A DNA stretch of 64,000 bases from Candidatus Petromonas tenebris (GTDB taxonomy: Bacteria > Bacillota > Clostridia > Peptostreptococcales > Caminicellaceae): positions 1 through 64,000 of the forward strand of contig JACCKY010000016.1 of the NCBI GenBank assembly GCA_014236755.1, read 5' to 3'. The position numbers were made by a program, and so were the translations under genes. Under the pieces are notes generated by a model. That model saw only the letters and a list, made by a program, of their open reading frames with translations. It searched no databases and had not been told where the DNA came from. Numbering within the stretch: the first letter of the stretch is position 1; the number at the start of each line of letters is the position of its first letter. Below are positions 51,752 through 60,436 of the stretch, one piece after another.

Positions 51752-52135
51752 ATGAAATTAATGCACACTAAGCTACCAGATTTCATTAGAAAGATGAAAG
51801 AAGCGGCGGCTAAAATAGGTTCTACTTGTAAGGAATGTAAAGTTGTTGGTCTAGAAAATTTAAAAACAGCAAAAATGCAGTCTTTAAGGACAGGGAGAAT
51901 TGAGCAAGCGGTAGAAGAGCTAGCTAAAATGGAAGATGTGCATAAAGTAGAAGTTGCTATTATTCCTCGTATTCCTGAATCAATGCACAGTGCAATTGTA
52001 AGAGGATTTGATGAAAATGGAAACCCTACCCATGCAATCCTTGAAACAATCAATATACTTCATCCGACAGAGGATATTTTGTTGCATGACTGTCCAGATG
52101 TTGATGACAGAAGGCCGCCGATTGGAAATCACTAG
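51752..52135 (+). CDS. Uncharacterised 127-residue protein of the TRAP cluster
   Basis: Not recognised. The N-terminus has CKECK near 28, the middle is helical (IEQAVEELAKMEDVHKVEVA), and the C-terminus has HDCPDVDDRRPP. The Cys/His/Asp-rich ends could hold a metal. The ATG at 51752 follows AAGGAG. It precedes the 340-residue unknown by 65 nt, and both lie in the presumed GntR unit. Probably an enzyme subunit or accessory protein for the imported acid (inference). Confidence 0.7.
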   Translation: MKLMHTKLPDFIRKMKEAAAKIGSTCKECKVVGLENLKTAKMQSLRTGRIEQAVEELAKMEDVHKVEVAIIPRIPESMHSAIVRGFDENGNPTHAILETINILHPTEDILLHDCPDVDDRRPPIGNH

Positions 52136-52200
52136 TTTTTATTTGGACTCCATAAAAAATGGCTTAATCAGTATATAAATTTAAAAGAGGTGGAATAAAA

Positions 52201-53223
52201 ATGAGCAGACTAAAATATAAAATTATTCCAGAAGGAATGTTAGATGGAATTTTAGTTCCATTATCAATCGTATTTATTGATTATGCAGATGTAAAAGCTT
52301 GTAATATCTCTATGCGTGAAGCATGTGAAAAAGTTGCAGCTACTATTCCTGGACCAGCCGGTATTAACATGTTTGACATGACAGCTACCACAACTAATAG
52401 TGATGGTGTTATGATTGATGGATCTATGACATGTATGGCAGCTTCTGATTATGGTAAAATCAACAAAGATTTTGGCTACCTTGAAATGGTTGAGGTCCCT
52501 TACTCAGAAGAATTAATTAAGGAAGAACCTCATTTAAAACAGTGGATGAAATCTTATCCCGATAGAAGACTTATTATGGGGCCAGATCCTAAGAAAAAGA
52601 AAATTCCAATTCACAATGCTGTTCTGACAGGAAGAGCAGGAAACAATAACTCTGCTACTGAGATGATGCACTATATTACTATGGAAGAAATTCTTTTGCC
52701 TATCACTGGACAGCTTCAGATTATGAAAGATGGTAAGGTTGAAATTGGTGGAACGGGCTGGATTATTTCAGTTGGTATTGGTATGGTTGTTGGTGAAGAA
52801 TATGGACGTATTGTTCCTCATAGACAGTTCAAATGTGGAGAAACTGCACACAATTCTGGAGAATATGCGAAATTCCTTAAAAGCCATATTCCATGTATCG
52901 CAGCCGACAAGTCAGTTCTTGCAAAATATATCATCCAGGCTTTGCAAACTGGTGTAATTCCAGGAAGGGATATTGGTGCTTCCCCTGCGGTTCTTTCCGT
53001 AGCAAGACATATGAAAATCAAGCCGGATTTCGATAACATGAGTGAAGCCTCCTTTAAAGAATTAGCAAGTGTTGGATTTACAAAAGAATGGATGAATGAA
53101 GAAGTAGAAGAATTAACACCAGAAGAAATTATTGCAAGAGCAGATGAAATCATTCCAGGTATTGATAATCCTCGTAAATATAATGTATCTGATATTGTGC
53201 AAGTAAAGTACGTTGATGTTTAA
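52201..53223 (+). CDS. Uncharacterised 340-residue protein of the TRAP cluster
   Basis: Not recognised. It is soluble, with no signal. Repeated Gly/Thr/Met-rich segments: FDMTATTTNSDGVMIDGS near 58, NAVLTGRAGNNNSATEMMHY near 139, PHRQFKCGETAHNSGEY near 207 and VIPGRDIGASPAVLSV near 257. The conserved look of the last two suggests an active site with Cys, His and Arg. RBS AGAGGTGG. Largest unknown in the island, so the best candidate for the main catabolic enzyme acting on the TRAP substrate. Confidence 0.75.
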   Translation: MSRLKYKIIPEGMLDGILVPLSIVFIDYADVKACNISMREACEKVAATIPGPAGINMFDMTATTTNSDGVMIDGSMTCMAASDYGKINKDFGYLEMVEVPYSEELIKEEPHLKQWMKSYPDRRLIMGPDPKKKKIPIHNAVLTGRAGNNNSATEMMHYITMEEILLPITGQLQIMKDGKVEIGGTGWIISVGIGMVVGEEYGRIVPHRQFKCGETAHNSGEYAKFLKSHIPCIAADKSVLAKYIIQALQTGVIPGRDIGASPAVLSVARHMKIKPDFDNMSEASFKELASVGFTKEWMNEEVEELTPEEIIARADEIIPGIDNPRKYNVSDIVQVKYVDV

Positions 53224-53248
53224 TATCTAACAAATAGTAAAATTATAA

Positions 53249-53286
53249 ACACTGAAACGAGAAATTATGGTTTCTCGTTTCAGTGT
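53249..53286 (+). terminator. Strong hairpin after the 340-residue unknown
   Basis: ACACTGAAACGAGAAA pairs exactly with its complement (53271-53286): a 16-bp stem without a T-run, so either a rho-type or partial terminator before nadD. Confidence 0.65.
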
Positions 53287-53364
53287 CATTGCAATGAAAA
53301 GTGTAGTAATGGAATTAAAGAATTTTACAAATATTGAAGGAAAAATAAAAGAAAGGAATATTAT

Positions 53365-53982
53365 ATGGAGAAGATAGGCATTTATGGAGGTACATTCAAT
53401 CCCATTCATAATGGACATTTGAATATGGCAAAGCAAATGGGAAATATGCTGGAGCTTGATCGTATATTGATCATTCCTGCCAACGTGCCGCCACATAAAG
53501 TGGGGGTTCCTATAACAGAAGAGAAGCACAGATATGAAATGTGCCGTCTTGCTTGTGAAGAAAGCCGTCTTTTTCAAGTTTGTGATATAGAACTTAAGCG
53601 AGAAGGCAGAAGCTACACAGTAGACACTCTAAATGAAATTTCTAGTAAATACAATAATAGCCGTCTGTATTTTATGATGGGTTCCGATTCATTTCTATCT
53701 GTAATAAAATGGGTAGGATTTGAAAAAATTATTCGGCTTGCAACATTGTGTACTGCCCCTAGAAATACAAAGGAAATCCCTCAGTTATTAAAAATGGAAC
53801 AGTTATTAAGGAGTAAAGGAGCTATCACAAGAATTTGTGATATTCCTATTATGCCTATATCTTCTACGGAAATAAGAAACAGGATTTCTAAAGGATTAAA
53901 TGTTGAAGAAGTGCTTCCCCAAAAAATAGTTGATTACATAAAAAAGAATGGACTTTATATGAAAAATAAAGGTGTGCTTTAA
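53365..53982 (+). CDS. nadD: Nicotinate-nucleotide adenylyltransferase
   Basis: 205 residues. GIYGGTFNPIHNGHL at the N-terminus is the HxGH nucleotidyl-transfer site, VPPHK near 41 and the C-terminal PISSTEIRNRI motif (ISSTxIR) are diagnostic. It converts nicotinate mononucleotide to deamido-NAD. Clostridial nadD usually sits beside obg or yqeK; here it lies in a catabolic cluster and is possibly a second copy. RBS AGAAAGGAA. Repeat family 2 begins 2 nt after the stop. Confidence 0.92.
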   Translation: MEKIGIYGGTFNPIHNGHLNMAKQMGNMLELDRILIIPANVPPHKVGVPITEEKHRYEMCRLACEESRLFQVCDIELKREGRSYTVDTLNEISSKYNNSRLYFMMGSDSFLSVIKWVGFEKIIRLATLCTAPRNTKEIPQLLKMEQLLRSKGAITRICDIPIMPISSTEIRNRISKGLNVEEVLPQKIVDYIKKNGLYMKNKGVL

Positions 53983-53984
53983 AC

Positions 53985-54145
53985 TATAGATAACAAAGTT
54001 CAAGGTTAAATTTATTAAGATTTTGAGAATTCTTCTGGTTCATGTGAAGATTTGCCCTCTTTAAATAAAAGAAGACAGAAGTAGCAACAAATGCTTCAAA
54101 ATCTCTAGAGAAATATAAATTAAATCTTAGAGTTGTCTATCTATA
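53985..54145. repeat. Fold-back repeat family 2, shorter copy
   Basis: 161 bp. Ends TATAGATAACAA and TTGTCTATCTATA; same core as 17434 but with about 20 bp missing near the right arm. Its presence inside the island shows either that the element moved in after the island arrived or that the island comes from a related genome. Confidence 0.85.
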
Positions 54146-54245
54146 TTGATACTGAAATGACTTTTTAGAATATGATCAATGTAAAAGCTTACCGAAGGCA
54201 AATAGTGTTAAATTGTATCAAATACAGAGAAATGGGGAGATTGTG

Positions 54246-54608
54246 ATGCAGGACGATACTAAAGTTATAGTACAGGTCGATAAAACGGTAGTAAAAGTTA
54301 CTGGATTAGAAGTGAAAGGGTTAAACATTCAACAACTGGAAGAAATTATCAATGACAAATTAAAAAGTGTAATCAGGATTATTGGTGTAACAGGTAACTC
54401 TTTAGAAATGGATGTTTACGGTGTTGAAGAGGAAGATATTTTAAGGGAGAAGAGTGGCTTAATTAAAGCTATTGCATTAGCAGACGGAATTACTGTTTCC
54501 GATTTGACAAAACTTTCTTCTGTTAAGAAGATTCAGAGTGTAGATATTAATTCAGTACCGGACTACATCGAAAATGGATGCATGGGTGAAAGGTGGCAAA
54601 AATTGTGA
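54246..54608 (+). CDS. Uncharacterised 120-residue protein
   Basis: Not recognised. Strand-rich N-terminus (KVIVQVDKTVVKVTGLEVKG), helix IQQLEEIINDKLKS, and a repeat-like middle with GVTGNSLEMDVYGVEEEDIL. The ATG at 54246 follows GGGGAGA. Its stop overlaps the next start (GTGA), so it is co-translated with the molybdopterin-binding-type protein and probably forms a complex with it. Confidence 0.7.
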   Translation: MQDDTKVIVQVDKTVVKVTGLEVKGLNIQQLEEIINDKLKSVIRIIGVTGNSLEMDVYGVEEEDILREKSGLIKAIALADGITVSDLTKLSSVKKIQSVDINSVPDYIENGCMGERWQKL

Positions 54609-55132
54609 TAAATAAAGCTGTTATTATCCCTACAGGTGATGAAATCAAGACAGGGATTGTTTTGGATACGGATAGTCCTATGATTATGCAGGTTTTGTTA
54701 AGTATGAACGGTAGATGTAATATTATCCGAAATGAACCTGTAGCTGACAGAGAAAACTTGATTACGGACTGCATACAGCGCTATGTTCACGAAAATGTAG
54801 ACTTAATTATTTTAATAGGTGGTTCTGGAGGGGGGCATAGACATAGCACCACGTTGGGAAAGGATTTTACCCATTCCTCTTTAGAATTGCTGTTAGAAGA
54901 AAAGTATTCCTCTGAGCTTTATGGAAAAAATGGACACATGTGGAGCAAGCTTTTGTGCGGTACTATTAAAAATACTATGGTTATTAATGTACCTGGGCCA
55001 TTCCAGGAAGCACGTGCGGCAATTGAAGCATTTAAGAAAGCTTATGAACGAGATGAAAAAAATTTAAAACAAATCAATTTGAAAATGATGGAAGCGGTGA
55101 AGGCACAATATGGTGCAAAAAGTAAGGTGTAG
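54605..55132 (+). CDS. Molybdopterin-binding-domain (MoCF/CinA-like) protein
   Basis: 175 residues. VIIPTGDEIKTG near the N-terminus and LIILIGGSGGGHRHSTT near 72 are the two loops of the MoaB/MogA/CinA-type fold, and VINVPGPFQEARAA is the third. The usual Asp of the GGTG(x)xxxxD loop seems replaced, so classic molybdopterin adenylation is doubtful. The GTG at 54605 overlaps the preceding TGA and has AGGTGG 8 nt upstream. No other molybdenum cofactor genes are near. Possibly a repurposed domain acting on the pathway substrate. Confidence 0.7.
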   Translation: MINKAVIIPTGDEIKTGIVLDTDSPMIMQVLLSMNGRCNIIRNEPVADRENLITDCIQRYVHENVDLIILIGGSGGGHRHSTTLGKDFTHSSLELLLEEKYSSELYGKNGHMWSKLLCGTIKNTMVINVPGPFQEARAAIEAFKKAYERDEKNLKQINLKMMEAVKAQYGAKSKV

Positions 55133-55242
55133 AAAATATGCACCTTGCTTTATAGTATTGCAGAAAAAAATAGTGAAATGTTATGGGTATTTAAATAAAC
55201 TACGTTTATAACCAAGTGGAATAAAGCTTTTGAGGTGAATTT

Positions 55243-55848
55243 ATGGAAAACAGAAATTCTAAAAATATGTTTCATGGGGAAGCATTTTTGTTGAAAACGA
55301 TTTCTAATGACGGTTACAGCGTAATAGTCGGCGGTATCTGTCCTGAGGGAAAAAAAAAGGAAGCAATTCGAGCATATTCTGCAATTAGCAAAATTAAACT
55401 TGGCCAGTCAAAAGATGAATTTTTAGTGGATTATATTTTGGCAAATGCGATTACCCACCTATCTCCTGAGTGGATAAATATAGTGGGAGCTTCCATACGG
55501 ATTCATGGTGTACAGAAAAGTACAGGAGGGATTATAGGAAACCCATTTGAAGAACATGAATCTGCTAAAGGTAACATGGAAGAAGTAATGCCAGGTTTGT
55601 TTTTGATTTCTTTAGCAGGTGGTCCGGGTATTGCTTTTGCAGGAACTTATGACGATGCAATATTATTAGAAAAGATAATTCGAGAAAAAAATATGGCACA
55701 AAATAGGAAAATAGAAGGGATTTTAAAGAGGTTGGACGAAATAACGAAACTTTATATTTTAGTTGCTGATGGAAGTGGAGAAGAGAGCTTTGGAGGAATA
55801 TTCATATCTGATAAAAACGGGAAAAATTGTTTGTTGTTGAGACCTTGA
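55243..55848 (+). CDS. Uncharacterised 201-residue protein
   Basis: Not recognised. It is soluble. Segments GYSVIVGGICPEGKKKEA near 24, AITHLSPEWINIVGASIRIH near 70 and SLAGGPGIAFAGTYDDA near 123 look like conserved loops of an alpha/beta enzyme. GTG-rich leader with GAGGTG before the ATG. Last gene before the PFOR promoter, in line with the unknown genes upstream. Confidence 0.65.
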   Translation: MENRNSKNMFHGEAFLLKTISNDGYSVIVGGICPEGKKKEAIRAYSAISKIKLGQSKDEFLVDYILANAITHLSPEWINIVGASIRIHGVQKSTGGIIGNPFEEHESAKGNMEEVMPGLFLISLAGGPGIAFAGTYDDAILLEKIIREKNMAQNRKIEGILKRLDEITKLYILVADGSGEESFGGIFISDKNGKNCLLLRP

Positions 55849-55911
55849 GTTTTTTAAATACTTTATGGAGTTTTATAATAAAAAAAGTCCTAGTGAAGGT
55901 TATAGTAGTAG

Positions 55912-55960
55912 TTGACATTATCCAACTAATTGCATACAATATTATTAAATGGTATACAAT
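55912..55960 (+). promoter_or_regulatory. Promoter and double GntR-type operator of the PFOR gene
   Basis: TTGACA (55912-55917), 17-bp spacer, TACAAT (55935-55940). ATTGCATACAAT (55929-55940) covers the -10, and GTATAC (55952-55957) is centred 20 bp downstream. Spacings equal those at 48064-48112 in every respect, so one repressor probably controls both. Confidence 0.82.
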
Positions 55961-56029
55961 TACAATTTTATATGACTTATACTAAGTGTATTAATTTTAA
56001 TAATGCATAAGGAAAGGAATGATAGTAAA

Positions 56030-59000
56030 ATGAATAAGCGCAGAAAACAAACTATGGATGGTAACACAGCAGCGGCGTATGCTTCATACGCATTTACAGA
56101 AGTAGCTGTAATCTATCCTATTACTCCATCTTCACCGATGGCTGAATCAATTGATGTATGGTCTGCTCAAGGAAGAAAAAATATTTTCGGGCAGCCAGTT
56201 GTGGTAAAAGAAATGCAGTCAGAAGGAGGTGCTGCAGGAGCATTACATGGCTGTCTTCAGGGTGGCGCATTAGCCTCCACTTATACAGCATCACAAGGTT
56301 TATTATTAATGATACCTAATATGTATAAAATTGCAGGAGAACTTCTTCCAGGCGTATTTCATGTTAGTGCCCGTTCGTTAGCGTCTAATGCCCTTAGCAT
56401 CTTTGGTGATCATCAAGATGTTATGGCTACACGTCAGACAGGGTTTGCTATATTGGCATCCAGCAGTGTACAACAATGCATGGATCTTGGAGCGGTAGCA
56501 CATTTGGTTGCGATTAAATCTCGTATACCTGTACTTCACTTTTTTGATGGTTTTAGAACATCGCACGAGATGCAAAAGATTGAGCTGCTTGAATACGATG
56601 AACTTGCAAAATTAGTTGATATGGATGCTGTGAATGAGTTTCGTGCACGCTCTCTTAACCCTGATCATCCAGTACTTCGTGGTACAACCCAAAACCCGGA
56701 TATCTTTTTCCAAACTCGTGAAGCAGTCAACAAATTCTATGAGCCGTTGCCAGAAGTATTCCAACACTATATGGACGAAATAAATAAATTAACAGGACGT
56801 GATTATAAGCTGTTTAACTACTATGGGTCTCCGACAGCAGATAAGGTTATTATCGCGATGGGATCTGGATGTGATGTAATCAGAGAAACAATTGAATACT
56901 TTAACGCACAAGGCGCAAATTATGGTCTGTTGGAAGTTCATCTTTATCGTCCATTCTTTGCAGAACATATGTTTAATGCATTACCTAAAACGGTAAAACG
57001 TATTGCTGTATTAGATCGTACCAAAGAACCTGGTGCTGAAGGTGAACCCCTTTATTTGGATGTTAGAAATGCATTCTTTGGAAAAGAAGATGCTCCATTG
57101 ATTGTTGGAGGACGTTACGGTCTTGGTTCTAAGGATTTTACACCTGCAAATGTCATGGAAGTATTTACTAATCTTGAGCAAGAGGAGCCACGTGATGGAT
57201 TTACCGTTGGTATTGTTGATGACGTTACATATAAATCACTTCCAGCATATGAGAAAAAATTTAATCCGACACCTAAGGGAACGATAGCATGTAAATTCTG
57301 GGGACTTGGCTCAGATGGTACAGTAAGTGCAAATAAATCTGCTGTAAAAATCATCGGTGACCATACTGACAAGTATGTACAGGCATACTTTGCTTATGAT
57401 TCTAAAAAATCAGGTGGTTTAACGGTTTCTCATTTACGATTTGGAGATGCTCCAATTATGGCACCTTATCTGATTAACATGGCAGACTTTATCGCTTGCC
57501 ATAATCAGGCCTATGTACAAAAGTACGATTTGCTTGATGGTGTTAAAGAGGGAGGTATATTCCTGCTTAATTGTGTCTGGAGTCCAGAAGAATTGGAAAA
57601 GGAACTGCCTGCATCACTGAAACGTCAGATGGCAGAAAAAAATGTTGAATTTTACACTATTAATGCAGTTGAAATTGCTAAAAGCTTAGGCCTCGGCAAT
57701 CGTATCAATATGATCATGCAGGCAGCATTTTTCAAATTAGCGAAGGTTATGCCTTTAGATGAGGCAATAAAATATCTAAAACAAGCAGTGGAAAAGAACT
57801 ATGGTAGACAGGGACAAGACGTTGTTGATATGAACTGGAAGGCGATTGATGCCGGCATAACTTCCATTACTAAAATTACAATTCCAGATAGCTGGAAGGA
57901 TGAGCAGGACGAAAAAGTAGAAGTTAAGACCGATTTGCCTGATTTCGTTGAGAAAATTGTGATTCCAATGAATAGTCAAAAGGGAGATTTATTACCGGTG
58001 AGTGCATTCAATGGAATTGAAGATGGAACCTATCCAACGGGTGTTACACAATATGAGAAACGTGGTATCGCTATCGAGGTTCCCTACTGGGATGCTCAAA
58101 AATGTATTCAGTGTAATCAGTGCGCATTTGTATGTCCACACTCAGTGTTGAGACCTATGTTATTGACAGATGAACAGGTGAAAGCAGCTCCTGTAGGTAT
58201 CATTACCAAAGCTGCCAATGGGTTTAAAGGAAAACAATTTTACATGGGATTTTCTGCTTTGGACTGTACAGGTTGTGGTAATTGCGTTGACGTTTGTCCT
58301 ACTAAGGAAAAAGCACTTGAGATGAAACCTCTTGCACCAAAACGTGAAGAGTTTGAGAAATTATGGGAGTTTGCAAAAAGTGTTGAACCTATACAACTTA
58401 CAAAAGAACAAAAGGCAACAGTTAAGGGCAGCCAATTCCTGCAACCACTATTTGAGTTTTCAGGTGCATGTGCCGGCTGCGGAGAAACGCCTTATGCAAA
58501 ATTGATTACTCAACTTTTCGGAGACAGAATGGTAATTTCTAATGCTGCTGGTTGTGCTACTGTTTGGGGTGGTTCAGCACCATCTATTCCTTATACAAAG
58601 AATCGTTTGGGACATGGTCCTGCCTGGGGATTCTCGCTATTTGAGGATAATGCAGAGTATGGATTCGGTATGTATCTAGGTGCAAAGACTGTTCGTAAGG
58701 CAGTTGCTGATAAAGTAAGGGCTGTACTCAAAAAGGGTGTCGATAAAGAACTTGAAGAGGCAATGAACCAGTGGCTTGACGGATTTGAAAAATCAGAAGG
58801 AACACGCGAAAGAGCAGATAAACTAGCTAAGTTGCTGGAACAATATCGTGATATTCCAGAACTTGCGGAAATTTACGAGCGTCGTGATTATTTCGTTAAG
58901 CAATCGAACTGGATTTTTGGTGGAGATGGCTGGGCTTATGATATTGGGTATGGTGGTTTAGACCATGTACTTGCTTCCGGAGAAGATATCAATGTAATAG

Positions 59001-59569
59001 TTTTCGATACTGAAGTGTACTCAAACACTGGTGGACAGTCATCGAAATCAACACCGACAGCAGCTATTGCTAAATTTGCAGCTTCAGGAAAATATACGAA
59101 GAAAAAAGACCTTGGTATGATGGCAATGAGCTATGGTTATGTTTATGTGGCGCAGATTGCCATGGGTGCGAACAAGGCACAGACGTTGAAGGCGATTCTC
59201 GAAGCAGAAGCTTATCCAGGTCCATCTTTGATTATTGCGTATTCGCCATGTGTTAATCATGGTATCAAAGGCGGTATGGGAAAATCCCAGAGACAGGCAA
59301 AACGTGCTGTAGAAGCTGGGTACTGGTCATTATATCGATATAATCCATTGTTGAAAAAAGAAGGAAAAAACCCATTTATTTTGGACTCCAAGGACCCAAC
59401 AGCTAGCTTTGAGGAATTCCTTTTAAGTGAAGTTCGTTTTGCATCCCTACTTAAACAGTATCCTGATACTGCCAAGGAACTGTTTAAAAAAGCGGAACAG
59501 GATGCAAAAGACAGACTGGAAAGCTATAAGCGTTTAAGTCAGCAAGAATACAATAATCCTCTGGTTTGA
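56030..59569 (+). CDS. nifJ: Pyruvate:ferredoxin oxidoreductase (single-chain)
   Basis: 1179 residues. Pyruvate + CoA + oxidised ferredoxin to acetyl-CoA + CO2 + reduced ferredoxin. N-terminal YPITPSSPMAE and FGDHQDVMATRQTG; CoA/gamma domain near 420-600; ferredoxin domain with CIQCNQCAFVCP and CTGCGNCVDVCP near 690-755; TPP domain with GACAGCGETPY near 815, GGDGWAYDIGYGGLDHV near 965 and NTGGQSSKSTP near 1004. Full length. The ATG at 56030 follows AAGGAAAGGAA; the ATG at 56003 precedes that site. Codons CGT and GGT are frequent, unlike the AGA-rich genes before 47.9 kb. The two-site promoter ties it to the TRAP unit, so the imported acid may be degraded to pyruvate or another 2-oxoacid. Confidence 0.95.
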   Translation: MNKRRKQTMDGNTAAAYASYAFTEVAVIYPITPSSPMAESIDVWSAQGRKNIFGQPVVVKEMQSEGGAAGALHGCLQGGALASTYTASQGLLLMIPNMYKIAGELLPGVFHVSARSLASNALSIFGDHQDVMATRQTGFAILASSSVQQCMDLGAVAHLVAIKSRIPVLHFFDGFRTSHEMQKIELLEYDELAKLVDMDAVNEFRARSLNPDHPVLRGTTQNPDIFFQTREAVNKFYEPLPEVFQHYMDEINKLTGRDYKLFNYYGSPTADKVIIAMGSGCDVIRETIEYFNAQGANYGLLEVHLYRPFFAEHMFNALPKTVKRIAVLDRTKEPGAEGEPLYLDVRNAFFGKEDAPLIVGGRYGLGSKDFTPANVMEVFTNLEQEEPRDGFTVGIVDDVTYKSLPAYEKKFNPTPKGTIACKFWGLGSDGTVSANKSAVKIIGDHTDKYVQAYFAYDSKKSGGLTVSHLRFGDAPIMAPYLINMADFIACHNQAYVQKYDLLDGVKEGGIFLLNCVWSPEELEKELPASLKRQMAEKNVEFYTINAVEIAKSLGLGNRINMIMQAAFFKLAKVMPLDEAIKYLKQAVEKNYGRQGQDVVDMNWKAIDAGITSITKITIPDSWKDEQDEKVEVKTDLPDFVEKIVIPMNSQKGDLLPVSAFNGIEDGTYPTGVTQYEKRGIAIEVPYWDAQKCIQCNQCAFVCPHSVLRPMLLTDEQVKAAPVGIITKAANGFKGKQFYMGFSALDCTGCGNCVDVCPTKEKALEMKPLAPKREEFEKLWEFAKSVEPIQLTKEQKATVKGSQFLQPLFEFSGACAGCGETPYAKLITQLFGDRMVISNAAGCATVWGGSAPSIPYTKNRLGHGPAWGFSLFEDNAEYGFGMYLGAKTVRKAVADKVRAVLKKGVDKELEEAMNQWLDGFEKSEGTRERADKLAKLLEQYRDIPELAEIYERRDYFVKQSNWIFGGDGWAYDIGYGGLDHVLASGEDINVIVFDTEVYSNTGGQSSKSTPTAAIAKFAASGKYTKKKDLGMMAMSYGYVYVAQIAMGANKAQTLKAILEAEAYPGPSLIIAYSPCVNHGIKGGMGKSQRQAKRAVEAGYWSLYRYNPLLKKEGKNPFILDSKDPTASFEEFLLSEVRFASLLKQYPDTAKELFKKAEQDAKDRLESYKRLSQQEYNNPLV

Positions 59570-59641
59570 TTTTTTATAAGAAATAGTATAAAATATAAGA
59601 TTAGAATAGATATCTGAACAAATTAACAAAGAGGGAATAAA

Positions 59642-60307
59642 ATGAAAAAAAGAAATGATAGTAGCAGTAATTTGAGCAAAAAAGTGTACGAACAGATTAA
59701 ACGGATGATTCTGCACCTTGAAATAAAGCCGGGCGAGCGTATACCAGAGGAAAAGCTTGCAAATTTTGTTAATGGCAGCAGGACGCCCGTGCGAGAGGCG
59801 TTACGGAAGCTGGCTAATGAGGGACTAGTGAACATTTATCCTAGACGATTTTCAGAAGTGGCTTATTATGATGAAGAGGCTGTTAAACAGATTGGTGTGG
59901 TTCGTTTATCTCAGGATTTACTTTCCTGCCAGTTAGCAATAATGCATGGCTCCAATGCCGATTTTGCCCTGTTGCGCCAGTTGGCGGAAAAGTGTGAAAT
60001 CGGAGCCAAAAGTGGGAACATTTATGAGCGTATAGCGTTCGATTCAGAATTCCATCTTCAGATTGCAGAAATCGGCGGAAATAAATTTTTAATTCAGAAC
60101 CAGAAAAAGCTATATCTGTTGATACATCTTATTCAAATATCGAAGTATACGAGTGTTGAGGACAGTATTGCGCAGATTCAAAACCATAAAGACATTGTTG
60201 AAGCTTTGTATAATCGCGACTTTGAAAAGATTAAAGTTGTAGTCTGCAAACATTTACAGTCATTCTATAATATTGACCAAGAAATCATCGACATGTATAT
60301 TAAATAA
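59642..60307 (+). CDS. GntR-family regulator with FCD-type effector domain
   Basis: 221 residues. Winged HTH (YEQIKRMILHLEIKPGERI, then SRTPVREALRKLANEGLV), followed by an all-helical FCD domain. RTPVREALRKL is the recognition-helix signature of the FadR subfamily. It lies 72 nt after PFOR with RBS AGAGGG. It is the only regulator in the island and therefore the likely owner of the ATTGTATACAAT operators at 48081 and 55929. FCD domains usually bind a carboxylate, most simply the TRAP substrate or its product. Confidence 0.9.
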   Translation: MKKRNDSSSNLSKKVYEQIKRMILHLEIKPGERIPEEKLANFVNGSRTPVREALRKLANEGLVNIYPRRFSEVAYYDEEAVKQIGVVRLSQDLLSCQLAIMHGSNADFALLRQLAEKCEIGAKSGNIYERIAFDSEFHLQIAEIGGNKFLIQNQKKLYLLIHLIQISKYTSVEDSIAQIQNHKDIVEALYNRDFEKIKVVVCKHLQSFYNIDQEIIDMYIK

Positions 60308-60391
60308 TTAAACAAAGGATAAGAATATATACGAGGTAAAGAAGATGTAATAGGCTTATTAGAAAAAATAATTCCAAAACATAAAGTTTCT

Positions 60392-60434
60392 AATAGATGT
60401 AAATTTTATTCTAAAATTTACATCTATTTTTTTT
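60392..60434 (+). terminator. Terminator at the end of the island's genes
   Basis: AATAGATGTAAATTTTA pairs with TAAAATTTACATCTATT, then TTTTTT: a 17-bp stem. Confidence 0.93.
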
Positions 60435-60436
60435 AG

